A stretch of DNA of 38,867 nucleotides from Clostridiaceae bacterium (GTDB lineage Bacteria; Bacillota; Clostridia; Oscillospirales; QAMX01). The stretch is taken from contig JAHAYX010000025.1 in NCBI GenBank assembly GCA_018384365.1, positions 1-38,867 on the forward strand, given 5' to 3'. Below the pieces are notes generated by a model. It saw nothing but the letters and a program-made list of their open reading frames with translations, made no database searches and was not told the origin of the DNA. Every line of letters starts with the position of its first letter. Within the stretch, counting starts at the first letter, position 1. This document shows, in pieces, positions 1-9,300 of the stretch. The translations under genes were made by a program, and so were the position numbers.

Positions 1-2
1 TG

Positions 3-881
3 GGGCACACGGTCAATTTCAAGACGAGGAAGAAGTCCTACAAGAGCAAAAAGGTCATCCATAATCCGGAAAGTGAGTGGATGATCTTTGAGAACACCCA
101 TGACCCGATCTGGACGGAGGCAATCGCAGACGCCGCGAGAGCAGCAAGGCAGACGCGCCGGCGTCCTACGAAAATGGGAGAAATGGGGATGTTCTCCGGC
201 ATGATGTTCTGCGCAGACTGCGGATCTGTCATGTATCAATGCAGGGCCACCAACTTCCGGCGCGAGCAGGAATACTACCTGTGCGCCGGCTACCGAAAGA
301 GCCGTGACTTCTGCGGTCAGACCCATTCAATCCGCACGGTGATCTTGGAGGAATTGATTCTGGAAAACCTGCGGGAGATCGTTTCCTTCGCCTCCCGCAG
401 TAAGGACGAATTTGTGAGGCTGGTCATGGACAGCGACCTGCGGCAGCGCGACCGGGATCTTGCAAAGCGGAAACGGCAGCTTGCCGATTCCGAAAAGCGG
501 ATCACAGAGTTGGATGCTATCTTCAAGCGGCTCTATGAGGACAACATTTCGGGCAAACTCTCCGATGAACGCTTTCAGAAGCTCTCTGCGGACTACGAGA
601 AGGAAGAACAGGAGCTCAAGGTGCTGGTAAACTCCCTTCGGAAAGAAGTGGAGCTGGAGGAAAGCAAATCGGCGGAAGTAGATCGTTTTCTCTCCGTTGT
701 GGAGAGGTATACGGATATCCCGGAACTCACGCCCTGCATCCTCCATGAGTTCGTGGAGAAAATCATCGTCCATGCGGCCAGCGACCCGAAGGGCAAGAAC
801 CGGACGCAGGAGATCGATATTTACTACAAGGGCATCGGAGCCTTGGAAATGTCAAAAGTCACGGCATCAATGGAAAAATGA
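3..881 (+). CDS. Large serine recombinase, C-terminal part (5' end outside window)
   Basis: The open frame runs in from the window edge with no start, so only the last 292 residues are visible and the catalytic serine domain is missing. Visible in order: the end of a recombinase DNA-binding domain, a zinc ribbon with a CADC pair near bases 220-235 and two more Cys about 25-35 residues later (YLCAGY, DFCGQ), a charged coiled coil (LAKRKRQLADSEKRITELDA), and a C-terminal DUF4368-like end (ILHEFVEKIIVHA). This order is typical of the large serine recombinases that excise and integrate Tn5397/Tn1549-type conjugative transposons and phages. No other mobile-element gene is in the window, so this is probably the right-hand end of an element. 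Whether the missing N-terminus is intact cannot be judged. Confidence 0.9.
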   Translation, partial: GHTVNFKTRKKSYKSKKVIHNPESEWMIFENTHDPIWTEAIADAARAARQTRRRPTKMGEMGMFSGMMFCADCGSVMYQCRATNFRREQEYYLCAGYRKSRDFCGQTHSIRTVILEELILENLREIVSFASRSKDEFVRLVMDSDLRQRDRDLAKRKRQLADSEKRITELDAIFKRLYEDNISGKLSDERFQKLSADYEKEEQELKVLVNSLRKEVELEESKSAEVDRFLSVVERYTDIPELTPCILHEFVEKIIVHAASDPKGKNRTQEIDIYYKGIGALEMSKVTASMEK

Positions 882-913
882 GAAAACGGTACAGCCGAAG
901 CTATACCGTTCTC
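880..913 (+). terminator. Hairpin terminator after the recombinase
   Basis: The stem pairs GAGAAAACGGTA (two bulged A) with TACCGTTCTC, with an inner AGC/GCT helix closed by a CGAA loop, overlapping the recombinase stop codon. A pyrimidine-rich, T-containing stretch follows. It probably ends the recombinase message; the T tract is imperfect. Confidence 0.5.
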
Positions 914-986
914 TCTTTCCTCACGATGTTTTCTTATCGGGAGCATCCTTCTGTTGCCCGGCTTTTTTTACGGTTTTTTGCACGGC

Positions 987-2501
987 TCAGCCGCCCAGTT
1001 TCTGAATCAGGGCCCGCAGCTCCATGCGGATCCTTTCCCGGCTGGCGCCTTCATACCCGATGGCGTCGGCTTTTCTCATCAAATGTTCCTGCAGCGCGAG
1101 GACCATGTGCGGGCGGCGCATTTCCAGCACGAAAAGCGGCGCGCTTGCGCGAACCAGCAGGGCCATGCCGCTTTCGTTGACAAACAGCTCGTACCCGGGT
1201 TCTTTCTCATGCAGCGGAAGAAACGTATAGTTCGGGTATGTATTCATCAGGCGCAGGATGTTTTTCAAATGCAGGCAGTAGGTTTCCGGCGTGTAGCAGG
1301 GCTGTCCGTTCTCCCACTGTATGGGAGCGCCCACCGGCACTTTCCCGGAACGTACTTCTTCTGCCGTGGCCAGACGGCACATATCGATATACGGTTCATG
1401 CCTGAGTCGGTTTTCAAAACACGGTTGTTCATTCAGATATTTCTGGAACACCTGCTGCCACGATGGGTTGGAGGATTCCTGCGCAAACTGCGCTAAAAGC
1501 GCACGGGGTATGCTGTTGGTGGACAGAAAGTTGACGGCCTGGATCGTGTCTCCCTGCCGTGTGAAAAACTCCAGAAAGCTGGAAATGACCTCTTGTGCGT
1601 CACGGTGAACGTTCAGCGCGGGACGGCACAGCGCAATGTGTTCCTGAAACTGTTGTTCAAAAGCATCGATCAGTCTGGGATCCGTGGAAAACATAGTGAT
1701 ATCGCTGGTACTGCCCAGTCCGACAGAGGAGGCATACTGTACACAGCGTTTCGGCACCACAATAATGGAATGACGGTACAGATTGCCGCGCAGACGCGGA
1801 TAGTAGTAAACCTTTGCTTTTCCAGCCGCATAAATGGGCAGCCAGAATTGCAGCGATTCGGTATAGCGGTTGATGAAATTCATGGGGGGCATGATCTGAT
1901 AAAAGGTAAAACCCCGCTCGATCGCATCCAGCATCTGCGATTGAATCCGCTTGCTCAGAAGATAGTCGGAAAGCAGCCATTCCAGATTATCGTCTACAAC
2001 AGTCAGAACAGAGGTCGGCGTTTCCATGGCCAGAATCTCCTGCATGACGAGGGTCATGACCTCGCGGCGGCCTTCCTCACCGTAGAAAAACAGCGTCTGG
2101 CCGGATACAGTGTCCTCCGGTGCAGGGAACGGCGCCGCCATGGGCTGCGCCATCTTTACGGGCGGCGACTGGATGCCGGAAAGCAGCGTTTCCGCAATGT
2201 TTTCTTCTCCGTGCAGCCATTTTTCCAGGTTGGCAGCCAACGCCTCTACCGGCATATTGGGACTGATGGCAGCCTGGTCCAGCATTTCCGACAGCGCCTG
2301 ACGCTGAAACGCCGCCGGACAGCGTTTGGCGAAAAAGAATGCCATCCGCTGGATCTGAACGGGGTTTTTGGAGGGCTTTCTTTTGCCGGTGCGCATCAGG
2401 CTGATCATGGATGGATCCACAGACAGCTCTTCGGCAAGCTCTTTGTTGCGGGTTTTTGTGATATGCATCAGAAAAGATAATTTTTCTGCAAATGGCATCA
2501 T
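987..2501 (-). CDS. XRE-family helix-turn-helix regulator with long unknown C-terminal region
   Basis: 504 residues. Residues 1-60 look like a Cro/CI-type helix-turn-helix (KELAEELSVDPSMISLMRTG), the only part I recognise. The remaining 440 residues are soluble, with no membrane segment or enzyme motif I can name, and may sense a signal or mediate oligomerisation. Start at 2501 is supported by a GGGGTG ribosome site 7 bases upstream; a second ATG directly follows. A clear sigma-A promoter lies 22 bases upstream. It is convergent with the recombinase and shares no operon. Long regulators of this shape occur in Clostridia, but the target genes are unknown; the divergent signalling genes at 3057 onward are one possibility. 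Confidence 0.75.
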   Translation of the reverse strand: MMPFAEKLSFLMHITKTRNKELAEELSVDPSMISLMRTGKRKPSKNPVQIQRMAFFFAKRCPAAFQRQALSEMLDQAAISPNMPVEALAANLEKWLHGEENIAETLLSGIQSPPVKMAQPMAAPFPAPEDTVSGQTLFFYGEEGRREVMTLVMQEILAMETPTSVLTVVDDNLEWLLSDYLLSKRIQSQMLDAIERGFTFYQIMPPMNFINRYTESLQFWLPIYAAGKAKVYYYPRLRGNLYRHSIIVVPKRCVQYASSVGLGSTSDITMFSTDPRLIDAFEQQFQEHIALCRPALNVHRDAQEVISSFLEFFTRQGDTIQAVNFLSTNSIPRALLAQFAQESSNPSWQQVFQKYLNEQPCFENRLRHEPYIDMCRLATAEEVRSGKVPVGAPIQWENGQPCYTPETYCLHLKNILRLMNTYPNYTFLPLHEKEPGYELFVNESGMALLVRASAPLFVLEMRRPHMVLALQEHLMRKADAIGYEGASRERIRMELRALIQKLGG

Positions 2502-2522
2502 GTTTTTTCACCCCTTTTCTGC

Positions 2523-2551
2523 ATTATATCCGTTTGCTTTCAAATGTGCAA
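2523..2551 (-). promoter_or_regulatory. Sigma-A-type promoter of the XRE regulator
   Basis: On the minus strand: TTGCAC, a 17-base spacer, then a perfect TATAAT, 22 bases before the regulator start codon. Confidence 0.65.
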
Positions 2552-3056
2552 CCGGGAAAAAATCATGTAAATATTCGTGACAAAAGATCACGCGGTATCT
2601 TGATTTTTTCAGGTTGATTTGGCAAGATAATAAATGGAAAATTGGCGAAGTCTTTTCTATTTTGTAATTCTCCGTTACAGAACGGTAATTTTAAGTGACA
2701 AAAATTCGGCACGCTCCGCGGAAAACTCTGCCTGCGGCAGCGATTGCGGATGGAAGAGAAAACAATATGAGAAAGCAGCAACCAAACATGGGAATATATA
2801 GAAAATCGGGGGGTATTTCCACCTCCTCTCCAAACCGGAAATCGTCCGGATGGCGGGACACCGGCAGAAATAGTCTGGTGTGCTGCGGCGCAGACCGCCC
2901 GTACGGAACATAACCTGCGTCAGTATAGTGCAAGGCACGGTCCCGGAATCCACGCAGCAAGCGGTGGATAATCTTGCCGGGACTGAGGAAGCATAGGGCT
3001 TCCTCTGCGGGAAACACTTTACAATACTGACAGAGCAGTCAACGGGAGGAAAAACC
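2552..3056 (+). other. Non-coding stretch with a predicted three-way-junction RNA near its 3' end
   Basis: I find no credible gene here; short frames on both strands have no ribosome site or recognisable residues. At 2919-3031 the + strand can fold into a closed junction: GTCAGTAT (2919-2926) pairs with ATACTGAC (3024-3031); CGGTCCCGG (2938-2946) pairs with CCGGGACTG (2977-2985) with an inner ATCCAC/GTGGAT helix; AGGAAGC (2986-2992) pairs with GCTTCCT (2998-3004). It ends 25 bases before the Hpt start codon, so it would sit in that gene's leader. It lacks the conserved cores of c-di-GMP-I, TPP, cobalamin or ydaO riboswitches as I know them. A small inverted-repeat element (MITE) is an alternative. 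Confidence 0.4.
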
Positions 3057-3422
3057 ATGACAATGCAGGAATGTTACCGGGAAATGGGCGGAGATTATGC
3101 AGATGTGAGCGCCCGCCTGTCCAAGCCGGGGTTGATAGAAAGATTTGTCGGACTCTTTTTGGAGGATAAAAGCTTCGCGGAACTGTGCCGCCAGATGGAG
3201 GCCGGCAGCTGCCGGGAGGCATTCCGGGCCGCCCATACGCTGGAGGGTGTTTGCTCAAATCTGGGCTTTGCCCGGCTTTTGAATTCCACTGCGCGGCTGA
3301 CGGCAGAACTGCGTGAGGAAAGCGAGGAAATTCCGGAAACGGCGATCGCTTTGCTGGAGGAAGTCCGCCGGGATTACCGTGATACGACGGCGGCAATCCA
3401 AAGATATATGGAAACCAGATAA
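3057..3422 (+). CDS. Hpt-domain histidine phosphotransfer protein
   Basis: 121 residues forming a single Hpt helical bundle. The phosphorylatable histidine is His60 in AFRAAHTLEGVCSNLGF, matching the family AHxLKG signature with Lys replaced by Glu. Stand-alone Hpt proteins shuttle phosphate between hybrid kinases and receiver domains; none of their partners is fused here. Start at 3057 has a GGGAGG site 7 bases upstream. The next gene carries an N-terminal receiver domain, so this Hpt could phosphorylate it, which is an inference from position. The receiver remnant directly downstream suggests the locus once coded for a longer signalling protein or another receiver. Confidence 0.85.
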   Translation: MTMQECYREMGGDYADVSARLSKPGLIERFVGLFLEDKSFAELCRQMEAGSCREAFRAAHTLEGVCSNLGFARLLNSTARLTAELREESEEIPETAIALLEEVRRDYRDTTAAIQRYMETR

Positions 3423-3480
3423 CTTTTTGATACAGAGCCCCGTTTTACGGGACGGCTGCCCGGAAAATTCCCTTTTATAA

Positions 3481-3600
3481 AGTGAAGAGGTACTGACGGA
3501 TGAGTACGGAGAGGCTTCATGCAAAATGATTCCTGTGATGGAAGGATATGAGGCAACCCGGCGGATCCGGGTGCGCCGTCCGAAAAGAAATTTGGTAAAG
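3481..3600 (+). pseudogene. Remnant of a response-regulator receiver domain
   Basis: In the frame starting at 3481 the codons read CKMIPVMEGYEATRRIR around 3520-3570. This closely matches the region after the phospho-acceptor Asp in receivers (CxMPVMDGYEATRRIR), with one inserted residue. The upstream half of the domain, including the Asp, is absent and a stop lies at 3478; no ribosome site precedes it. The 3' edge runs into the start of the next gene. It looks like a deletion stump rather than a working peptide. Confidence 0.6.
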
Positions 3601-3610
3601 GAACGTGAGT

Positions 3611-6217
3611 ATGCTGCCGCAAAAACAGATTTTGGTGGTGGAAGATAATCCCCTGAACCGGGAAATGCTGGTTGAAATCCTGTCCGCTGAATACGATGTG
3701 CTGCAGGCGGAGAATGGGCGCGAGGCCCTGGATATCCTGAAAGTGCACGGGAGCAGCGTTGCGCTGATCCTGCTGGACGTTATGATGCCGGTCATGGACG
3801 GCTTTACCTTTCTGGACCTGATCAAGGCAGACGAGGAACTGTCGCTGATTCCGGTGATCGTGATGACGCAAAGCGACAGCGAGGACGACGAGGTGGCAGC
3901 ACTTACGCATGGTGCGGCGGATTTTGTCCCGAAGCCCTACCGTCCGCTTGTGATTCTGCACCGTGTGGCGGCCATCATCAAACTGCGGGAAACGGCCGCC
4001 ATGATCAATCAGTTCCAGTATGACCGTCTGACAGGGCTTTACAGCAAGGAATTCTTTTATCAGCAGGTGCGGGAACGGCTGGACACGGATACCGGGCGGG
4101 AGTACACCATCGTTTGCTCCGATATTGAGAATTTCAAGTTATATAACGATACCTTTGGCCGGGAGGCCGGTGACCGTGCGCTGCTAAAGGGCGCCGAAAC
4201 CATGAGGCGGCTTTTGAGCGGGGACGTCCTCTGCGGCAGGTACGGCGCGGACTGCTTCCTGTGCCTGATGACACGTGAAATGGCACAGTCGATCCGGGAG
4301 AATTACCTGAGCGGCGTTTACGCCGAGCTGCCTGAGAGAACGGAAAACATCTCGGTCAAATGGGGCATTTATGAGATCACTGACCGTTCCGTGCCTGTGG
4401 AGCAGATGTGTGACCGCGCACTGCTGGCGGCCAAAAGCGTCAAGGGGCAATATAACCGCCCCTTTGCCTTCTATGACGATGCGCTGCGCGGAAAGCTGCT
4501 GCGGGAAAAGGCTATCACGGATGCGATGGAGTCCGCGCTGGCGGAAAATCAGTTTACGGTGTATCTTCAGCCGAAATACAGCCTGAATAACGACAGTCTG
4601 GCCGGTGCAGAGGCCTTGGTGCGCTGGATTCATCCGGAATGGGGCTTCCTGTCCCCCGGCGAGTTCATCCCGCTGTTTGAGAAAAACGGGTTTATCTCCC
4701 GTCTCGATCAATATATCTGGGAGCGCGTGTGCGCCATGCTTCAGCGCTGGAAACAGGCGGGATATCCGGAACTGCCGGTGTCTGTCAATGTGTCGCGGGC
4801 GGATATTTATCAGGCCGACCTTGCCGATACACTGCTGGCTATTGTCAAAAAATATGATGTAAGCCCCTCGAGCCTGCATCTGGAAATTACGGAAAGCGCC
4901 TATACGGAAAATCCCGCGCAGATTATCAGCACGGTGGAAACGCTGAGACAGCAGGGCTTTATCATAGAAATGGACGATTTCGGAAGCGGATATTCCTCAC
5001 TGAATATGCTGAACCAGATGAAACTTGACGTTTTGAAGCTGGATATGAAGTTTATTCAGAGCGAAACGGCAAAGCCGGCGGATCAGGGAATTCTGCACTT
5101 CATTGTCGGCCTGGCCCGGTGGATGAATCTGAGCGTGGTGGCGGAGGGCGTGGAAACCCGCCATCAGCTGGACCGGTTGCGCGAAATCGGCTGTGATTAT
5201 GTGCAGGGCTATTTCTTCGCAAAGCCCATGCCGGAAGAGGAATTTGAAGGTTTGCTGCGGACTCAGAAGCCGGATGACGGGAAGCAGGCCGCGGAGGCGG
5301 CCCACCGCAGCCTCTGGAACTGGACGGTGCTTCTCGTGGACGAGGACGACAGCTATCGCAAGCGCGTCCGCGATACGTTTGGAGATCATTATCGGATTCT
5401 GGAGGCGGCAGATGCGGAACAGGCAATGACTTGTCTCCGGGAAAATAACCCGGAAAAGGTTTCCGCAGTGATCCTGAGCGCCAGTCTGCCGGGGGAGGGC
5501 GCAGCGGCCCTTCTGAAGAAAATGCGCCGGGATGCAAACCTGTGGCGGACGCCGGTTCTGGCAACCATTCCGCAATATGATGACATGGAAGCCATGATCG
5601 CGGCGCTGGATACGGATGATTTCCTTTGCAAGCGGCATCCGCTCAGCGATCTGCGCCGCCGGATCGACCGCCTTTTGAGTATGACGGCCTATCAGGAACG
5701 GGAACAGGCTCTGCAGGATGCGGCCTTCCGCGATTATCTGACGGGACTTTTGAACCGCAGAGGGTTTTATGCTGCGATGGAATCGCTGCGGCAGGAGGAT
5801 CTGCCGCTGGCTGTGTATATTTTCGATCTGGACGACCTGAAAAAGGTGAACGACCGGTACGGGCATGAAAAAGGCGATGAGATGCTCTGCTTTTTCAGCG
5901 AGCTGCTCCGGAAAAAGACGCGAAACGGGGATATCCTGTGCCGGTACGGCGGGGATGAATTCGTAATTGCCCTGCGAAGGCTTCCCTCCCGGGAAATGGT
6001 TCTGAAAAAAGGCGAGGAAATCTGCCGGGAATTTCAGGCGTATCAGCTGCCGGACGGCTCGTACGCCGCATGCACCGGCGGTGCCGTCTTATGCGGAACG
6101 GAGGAAAGCCCCTCGGCAAAGCTGGTCGAGCGGGCGGACGCTGCGCTTTATCAGGCCAAGGGAGAACGGAAAGGCTGCTGCTGCCTGTTGAAGGGGCAGG
6201 AGGAAAGCGCATCATAA
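3611..6217 (+). CDS. REC-GGDEF-EAL-REC-GGDEF cyclic-di-GMP regulator
   Basis: 868 residues, soluble. Order: receiver with phospho-Asp56 in LLDVMMPVMDG (about 4-120); a GGDEF domain with a spoiled signature RYGADCF (about 130-285), probably not catalytic; a complete EAL phosphodiesterase (about 305-550) with AEALVRW, SVNVSR, EITES, MDDFGSGYSS and EGVET; a second receiver whose Asp is replaced by Ser (VILSASLPGEG, about 565-680); and a complete GGDEF cyclase (about 705-865) with RYGGDEF and an RNGD inhibitory site five residues before it. It could therefore both make and break c-di-GMP. ATG at 3611 is preferred because AAAGGA lies 8 bases upstream; GTG at 3605 is in frame but too close. It sits directly upstream of the pilus cluster, a process often under c-di-GMP control, though that link is inferred. 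Confidence 0.9.
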   Translation: MLPQKQILVVEDNPLNREMLVEILSAEYDVLQAENGREALDILKVHGSSVALILLDVMMPVMDGFTFLDLIKADEELSLIPVIVMTQSDSEDDEVAALTHGAADFVPKPYRPLVILHRVAAIIKLRETAAMINQFQYDRLTGLYSKEFFYQQVRERLDTDTGREYTIVCSDIENFKLYNDTFGREAGDRALLKGAETMRRLLSGDVLCGRYGADCFLCLMTREMAQSIRENYLSGVYAELPERTENISVKWGIYEITDRSVPVEQMCDRALLAAKSVKGQYNRPFAFYDDALRGKLLREKAITDAMESALAENQFTVYLQPKYSLNNDSLAGAEALVRWIHPEWGFLSPGEFIPLFEKNGFISRLDQYIWERVCAMLQRWKQAGYPELPVSVNVSRADIYQADLADTLLAIVKKYDVSPSSLHLEITESAYTENPAQIISTVETLRQQGFIIEMDDFGSGYSSLNMLNQMKLDVLKLDMKFIQSETAKPADQGILHFIVGLARWMNLSVVAEGVETRHQLDRLREIGCDYVQGYFFAKPMPEEEFEGLLRTQKPDDGKQAAEAAHRSLWNWTVLLVDEDDSYRKRVRDTFGDHYRILEAADAEQAMTCLRENNPEKVSAVILSASLPGEGAAALLKKMRRDANLWRTPVLATIPQYDDMEAMIAALDTDDFLCKRHPLSDLRRRIDRLLSMTAYQEREQALQDAAFRDYLTGLLNRRGFYAAMESLRQEDLPLAVYIFDLDDLKKVNDRYGHEKGDEMLCFFSELLRKKTRNGDILCRYGGDEFVIALRRLPSREMVLKKGEEICREFQAYQLPDGSYAACTGGAVLCGTEESPSAKLVERADAALYQAKGERKGCCCLLKGQEESAS

Positions 6218-6274
6218 ATCGGTTTCAGAATTTGGATGCTGCATGAAAAACAGGTAAACTTGTCATTTTATGGC

Positions 6275-6303
6275 TTGTTATTTGATGGGAATTATACTAT
6301 AAT
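6275..6303 (+). promoter_or_regulatory. Promoter of the type IV pilus cluster
   Basis: TTGTTA, 17-base spacer, TATAAT, about 80 bases before the TTG start of the giant prepilin. The short leader (about 70 bases) is AT-rich and shows no riboswitch consensus. Confidence 0.6.
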
Positions 6304-6382
6304 TATATTTATTGTCGCTTTTTTGACTTTTTTGGCGAAAATTTAGCGTTTTTCCGTATGCTGTGAAAGGAGGTGGTTCCAC

Positions 6383-9300
6383 TTGCGGAGCAGAAACCGA
6401 AAAAAGAATCGCGGCTTTACGCTGGTGGAACTGCTTGTGGTTGTGGCGGTCATGCTGGTGCTGGCCTCTGTACTGTTTTTCAGCATTACGGCGTGGGTGA
6501 ATTACTCGAGCTTCCTAAACAGCGAAAGCGGCGCAAAATCCCTGTATCTCAGCGCACAGACGGCCCTGACTTATCTCGACAGCCGCGGCGGCAGCGAGGC
6601 ATTCTATGCCTCCCTGAGAAATCCGCACGAGGTGAGCTATACCTCCGGCGGACAGACCGTGACCAAACTGGTGTATGCGCTTCAGGATCCGGCTGAAATC
6701 CGGGCGCTGCTGGAGCCGTATGTTTACGATGCTTCGTGCTTTGAACACCCCATCTGCATAGAAATTGATGCCGAAACCCACACGGTTTACGCGGTGTTTT
6801 ACAGCGTGCAGGCCGGCGCCCTGACTTATCAGACCGCCGACGGACAGAACCGGCACGGTACGGTCAGTATGGCAAACCGCGATTATGCCTCGCGCAAGTC
6901 GGTCGGACTGGGCTATTACTCCTCCGAGGATATTGCCAACGTGAAGCTGCCCGGTCTGAAAAAACTGAAAATCACCACACTGCAGCTGATCAACGACGAG
7001 CAGCTGCAGCTGCAGTGGGCGACCAATGCCTCGCCCGAGCAGATCAATTTTGAACTGGAATTCTATACTGCCGCAGGCAGAAAACTGCTGGAAGAGCCGC
7101 TGCGCCTGGCATGGGGACAGACCCCGGCCGGGGAACGGTGGCTGGAATGCGGCCTGGGTGACGAGAGCAGGCGGATGTACCTTGTGTGCAGAGACGGCCT
7201 GTTCACGCTGACGCTGGATGCCATGATGAGCGCGGAGCTTGCGGAAAAGCGCACGGCGAACGACGGCACGGTCGTCAGTATTCTGGATCTGGCCGCTGTG
7301 GAACCGGATGAAATGATCTATGTGCAGATCAAGGGAAGCCCCGTTCCGGATTATGAGGATACCTATACGGCCAGCAGCCAGATCAAATCGAATTCGGCGA
7401 ATCCTTTATACGGCAACCGGAGCGAAACGGATCGGATTTCCGTGACAAAGTTCCGCCATTTGTATAATATCCGCAGTTATCCGGGCGAGGGCGGCACCGT
7501 GTATACGCTGGAGGCCCGCAGTCTGGTCTGGACCGGCACGCCGGTATTTGTGGATACGGCGTCGGACGGTCCGAAGACCGGTGCCGCATTCCCTGCCATT
7601 CCGCTGCTCAGACGGGGCGATGTGTTCGACGGAAATGCCAGGCTGGGTTATGCCCTGTCCGAGGTGGCGCTGCGCGCCGCGTCCGTCGCGGCGGAGGAAG
7701 ATGCCGCGCTGGGGCTTTTCCAGAATGTACAGGGCCGGATTGAAAACCTGCGCCTTACCCTCGTTTCACTGGATACGGAGGAAAGCAGCGCATTTGTCTG
7801 CGCGGGCGCCGTTGCAGGCCGGCTGCAGGCGGGCGGCGCACTGAAAAACATTACCGTGGACGGCGATATTCGCGCTGCCGTGACGGGTTCGGACGCCCCC
7901 ATTGGCGTGGGCGGTGTGGTCGGCGTGGCAGAACGCGCGGAAAACGCGGAGAATCTGATTGACACGGTCGTTATGTCCGGCACGGTGACCGGCATACTGC
8001 CGCAGACGATGCCGGAAATTGCAGGCGGCGCTGCATGGGCGGCTGAATCGGACGATACGGCGGCATATGCGGCCGGTATCGGCGGCGTGGCCGGTTTCAG
8101 CGAACGCAGCCTGGCGGGCGTGGTCAATCGCGCCGCCGTAACGGGTAATACCCGCGTGGGCGGTGTGGCAGGCTGCCTGTGTGACAGCACTGCGGAAGAC
8201 GGCGCGGAGCCTTCGATTGCGCTGACCGACAGCCGCAATGAGGCACTGGTGCTGGGCAGCGAGGAGGACGGCGCGTGTATCGGCGGCCTGATCGGTTATT
8301 GCTGGCGTGCGGCATTCCGGGACAGCAGCAGTGAGCCGGAGTGGGAGGAACTGCCGCCGCAGATCACGCAGGAATTGCTGCGGGGCGACTATGTCGGCGG
8401 CATCGTCGGCTTCAACTATTATGGAACGATGACCAATTGCAGTACCGGCGCAGGCGGATACATTCTGGGCAGACGCCATGTCGGCGGCATTGCGGGTGTG
8501 TATCTGGGAGACCTGCACGACGCCGTCAACGCGGCTGCGGTGATTGGTTGGGAATATGTCGGCGGCATTACCGGCAGCAGCGCAGAAGGCGGCAGAACCA
8601 ATACCGTTCGCAGCTGCGTGAATAACGGGATCGTGCTCGCCGGGGCGCGGTATGCAGGCGGCATCGTCGGCTATAACGGCGCTGGCAGCGTAATTAACAA
8701 CTGCGCCAGCTGCCTTTACGACTATGGCGACAGCAAGTACCAGCAGGCGCTGGCCTGGGAGCTGCGCGGCGATTATGCGGGCGGTATCGCCGGGTATAAC
8801 AACGGCAGCATCCGTTACAGTCTGGACGATGCGTCCATGCAGAAGGAAAATCTGGCTGCCATCGTGATCGGACGGGACTATATCGGCGGCATCGTTGGCT
8901 TTAATGACACAAAGGGCAGCATCCGCGTGGATTATCCGATCATCGGCGGAAAATTGAACGGCCGCGACTTTGTCGGCGGCTATATTGGGCTGAACCACGC
9001 CGCATCCGTTTCGGAAAACCCGGTGACGGTGCGTCCCTTCGGCGTGACGGGACGGAATTTCGTCGGCGGTGTGATCGGCGCGAATATTGTGACATCCGAG
9101 GAAGCAATACAGGCCGTGTTTGCCGCCGATAACGCCATGGCGTGCATCACGGGTGAGCAGTATGTGGGCGGCCTGATCGGCTATCAGCAGACGGTACGCT
9201 ATGACGGCGCAAACGAGGCGGCAGATTTTGCGCTGCTGCTGGATAAAATCGCCGCCAGCGGCGAAACGCACACGGCTTTCTCCATGCCGGAGCGGGGGAT

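Noticed and set aside
1593-2480. 295-codon plus-strand frame opposite the XRE regulator
   Set aside because: Arg/His/Gln-rich with no motif; the minus-strand frame has a promoter, a ribosome site and a helix-turn-helix.
2675-3058. 127-codon minus-strand frame in the non-coding stretch
   Set aside because: Its start overlaps the Hpt start region, it has no ribosome site, and its Cys/Phe/Pro-rich composition looks random; predicted RNA pairing explains the region better.
6218-6382. Possible c-di-GMP riboswitch in the leader of the pilus operon
   Set aside because: Such riboswitches precede pilus genes in some clostridia, but this leader is short and AT-rich and lacks the GGCAAACC and GACGCAAAG-type cores of class I, and I see no class II pseudoknot pattern.
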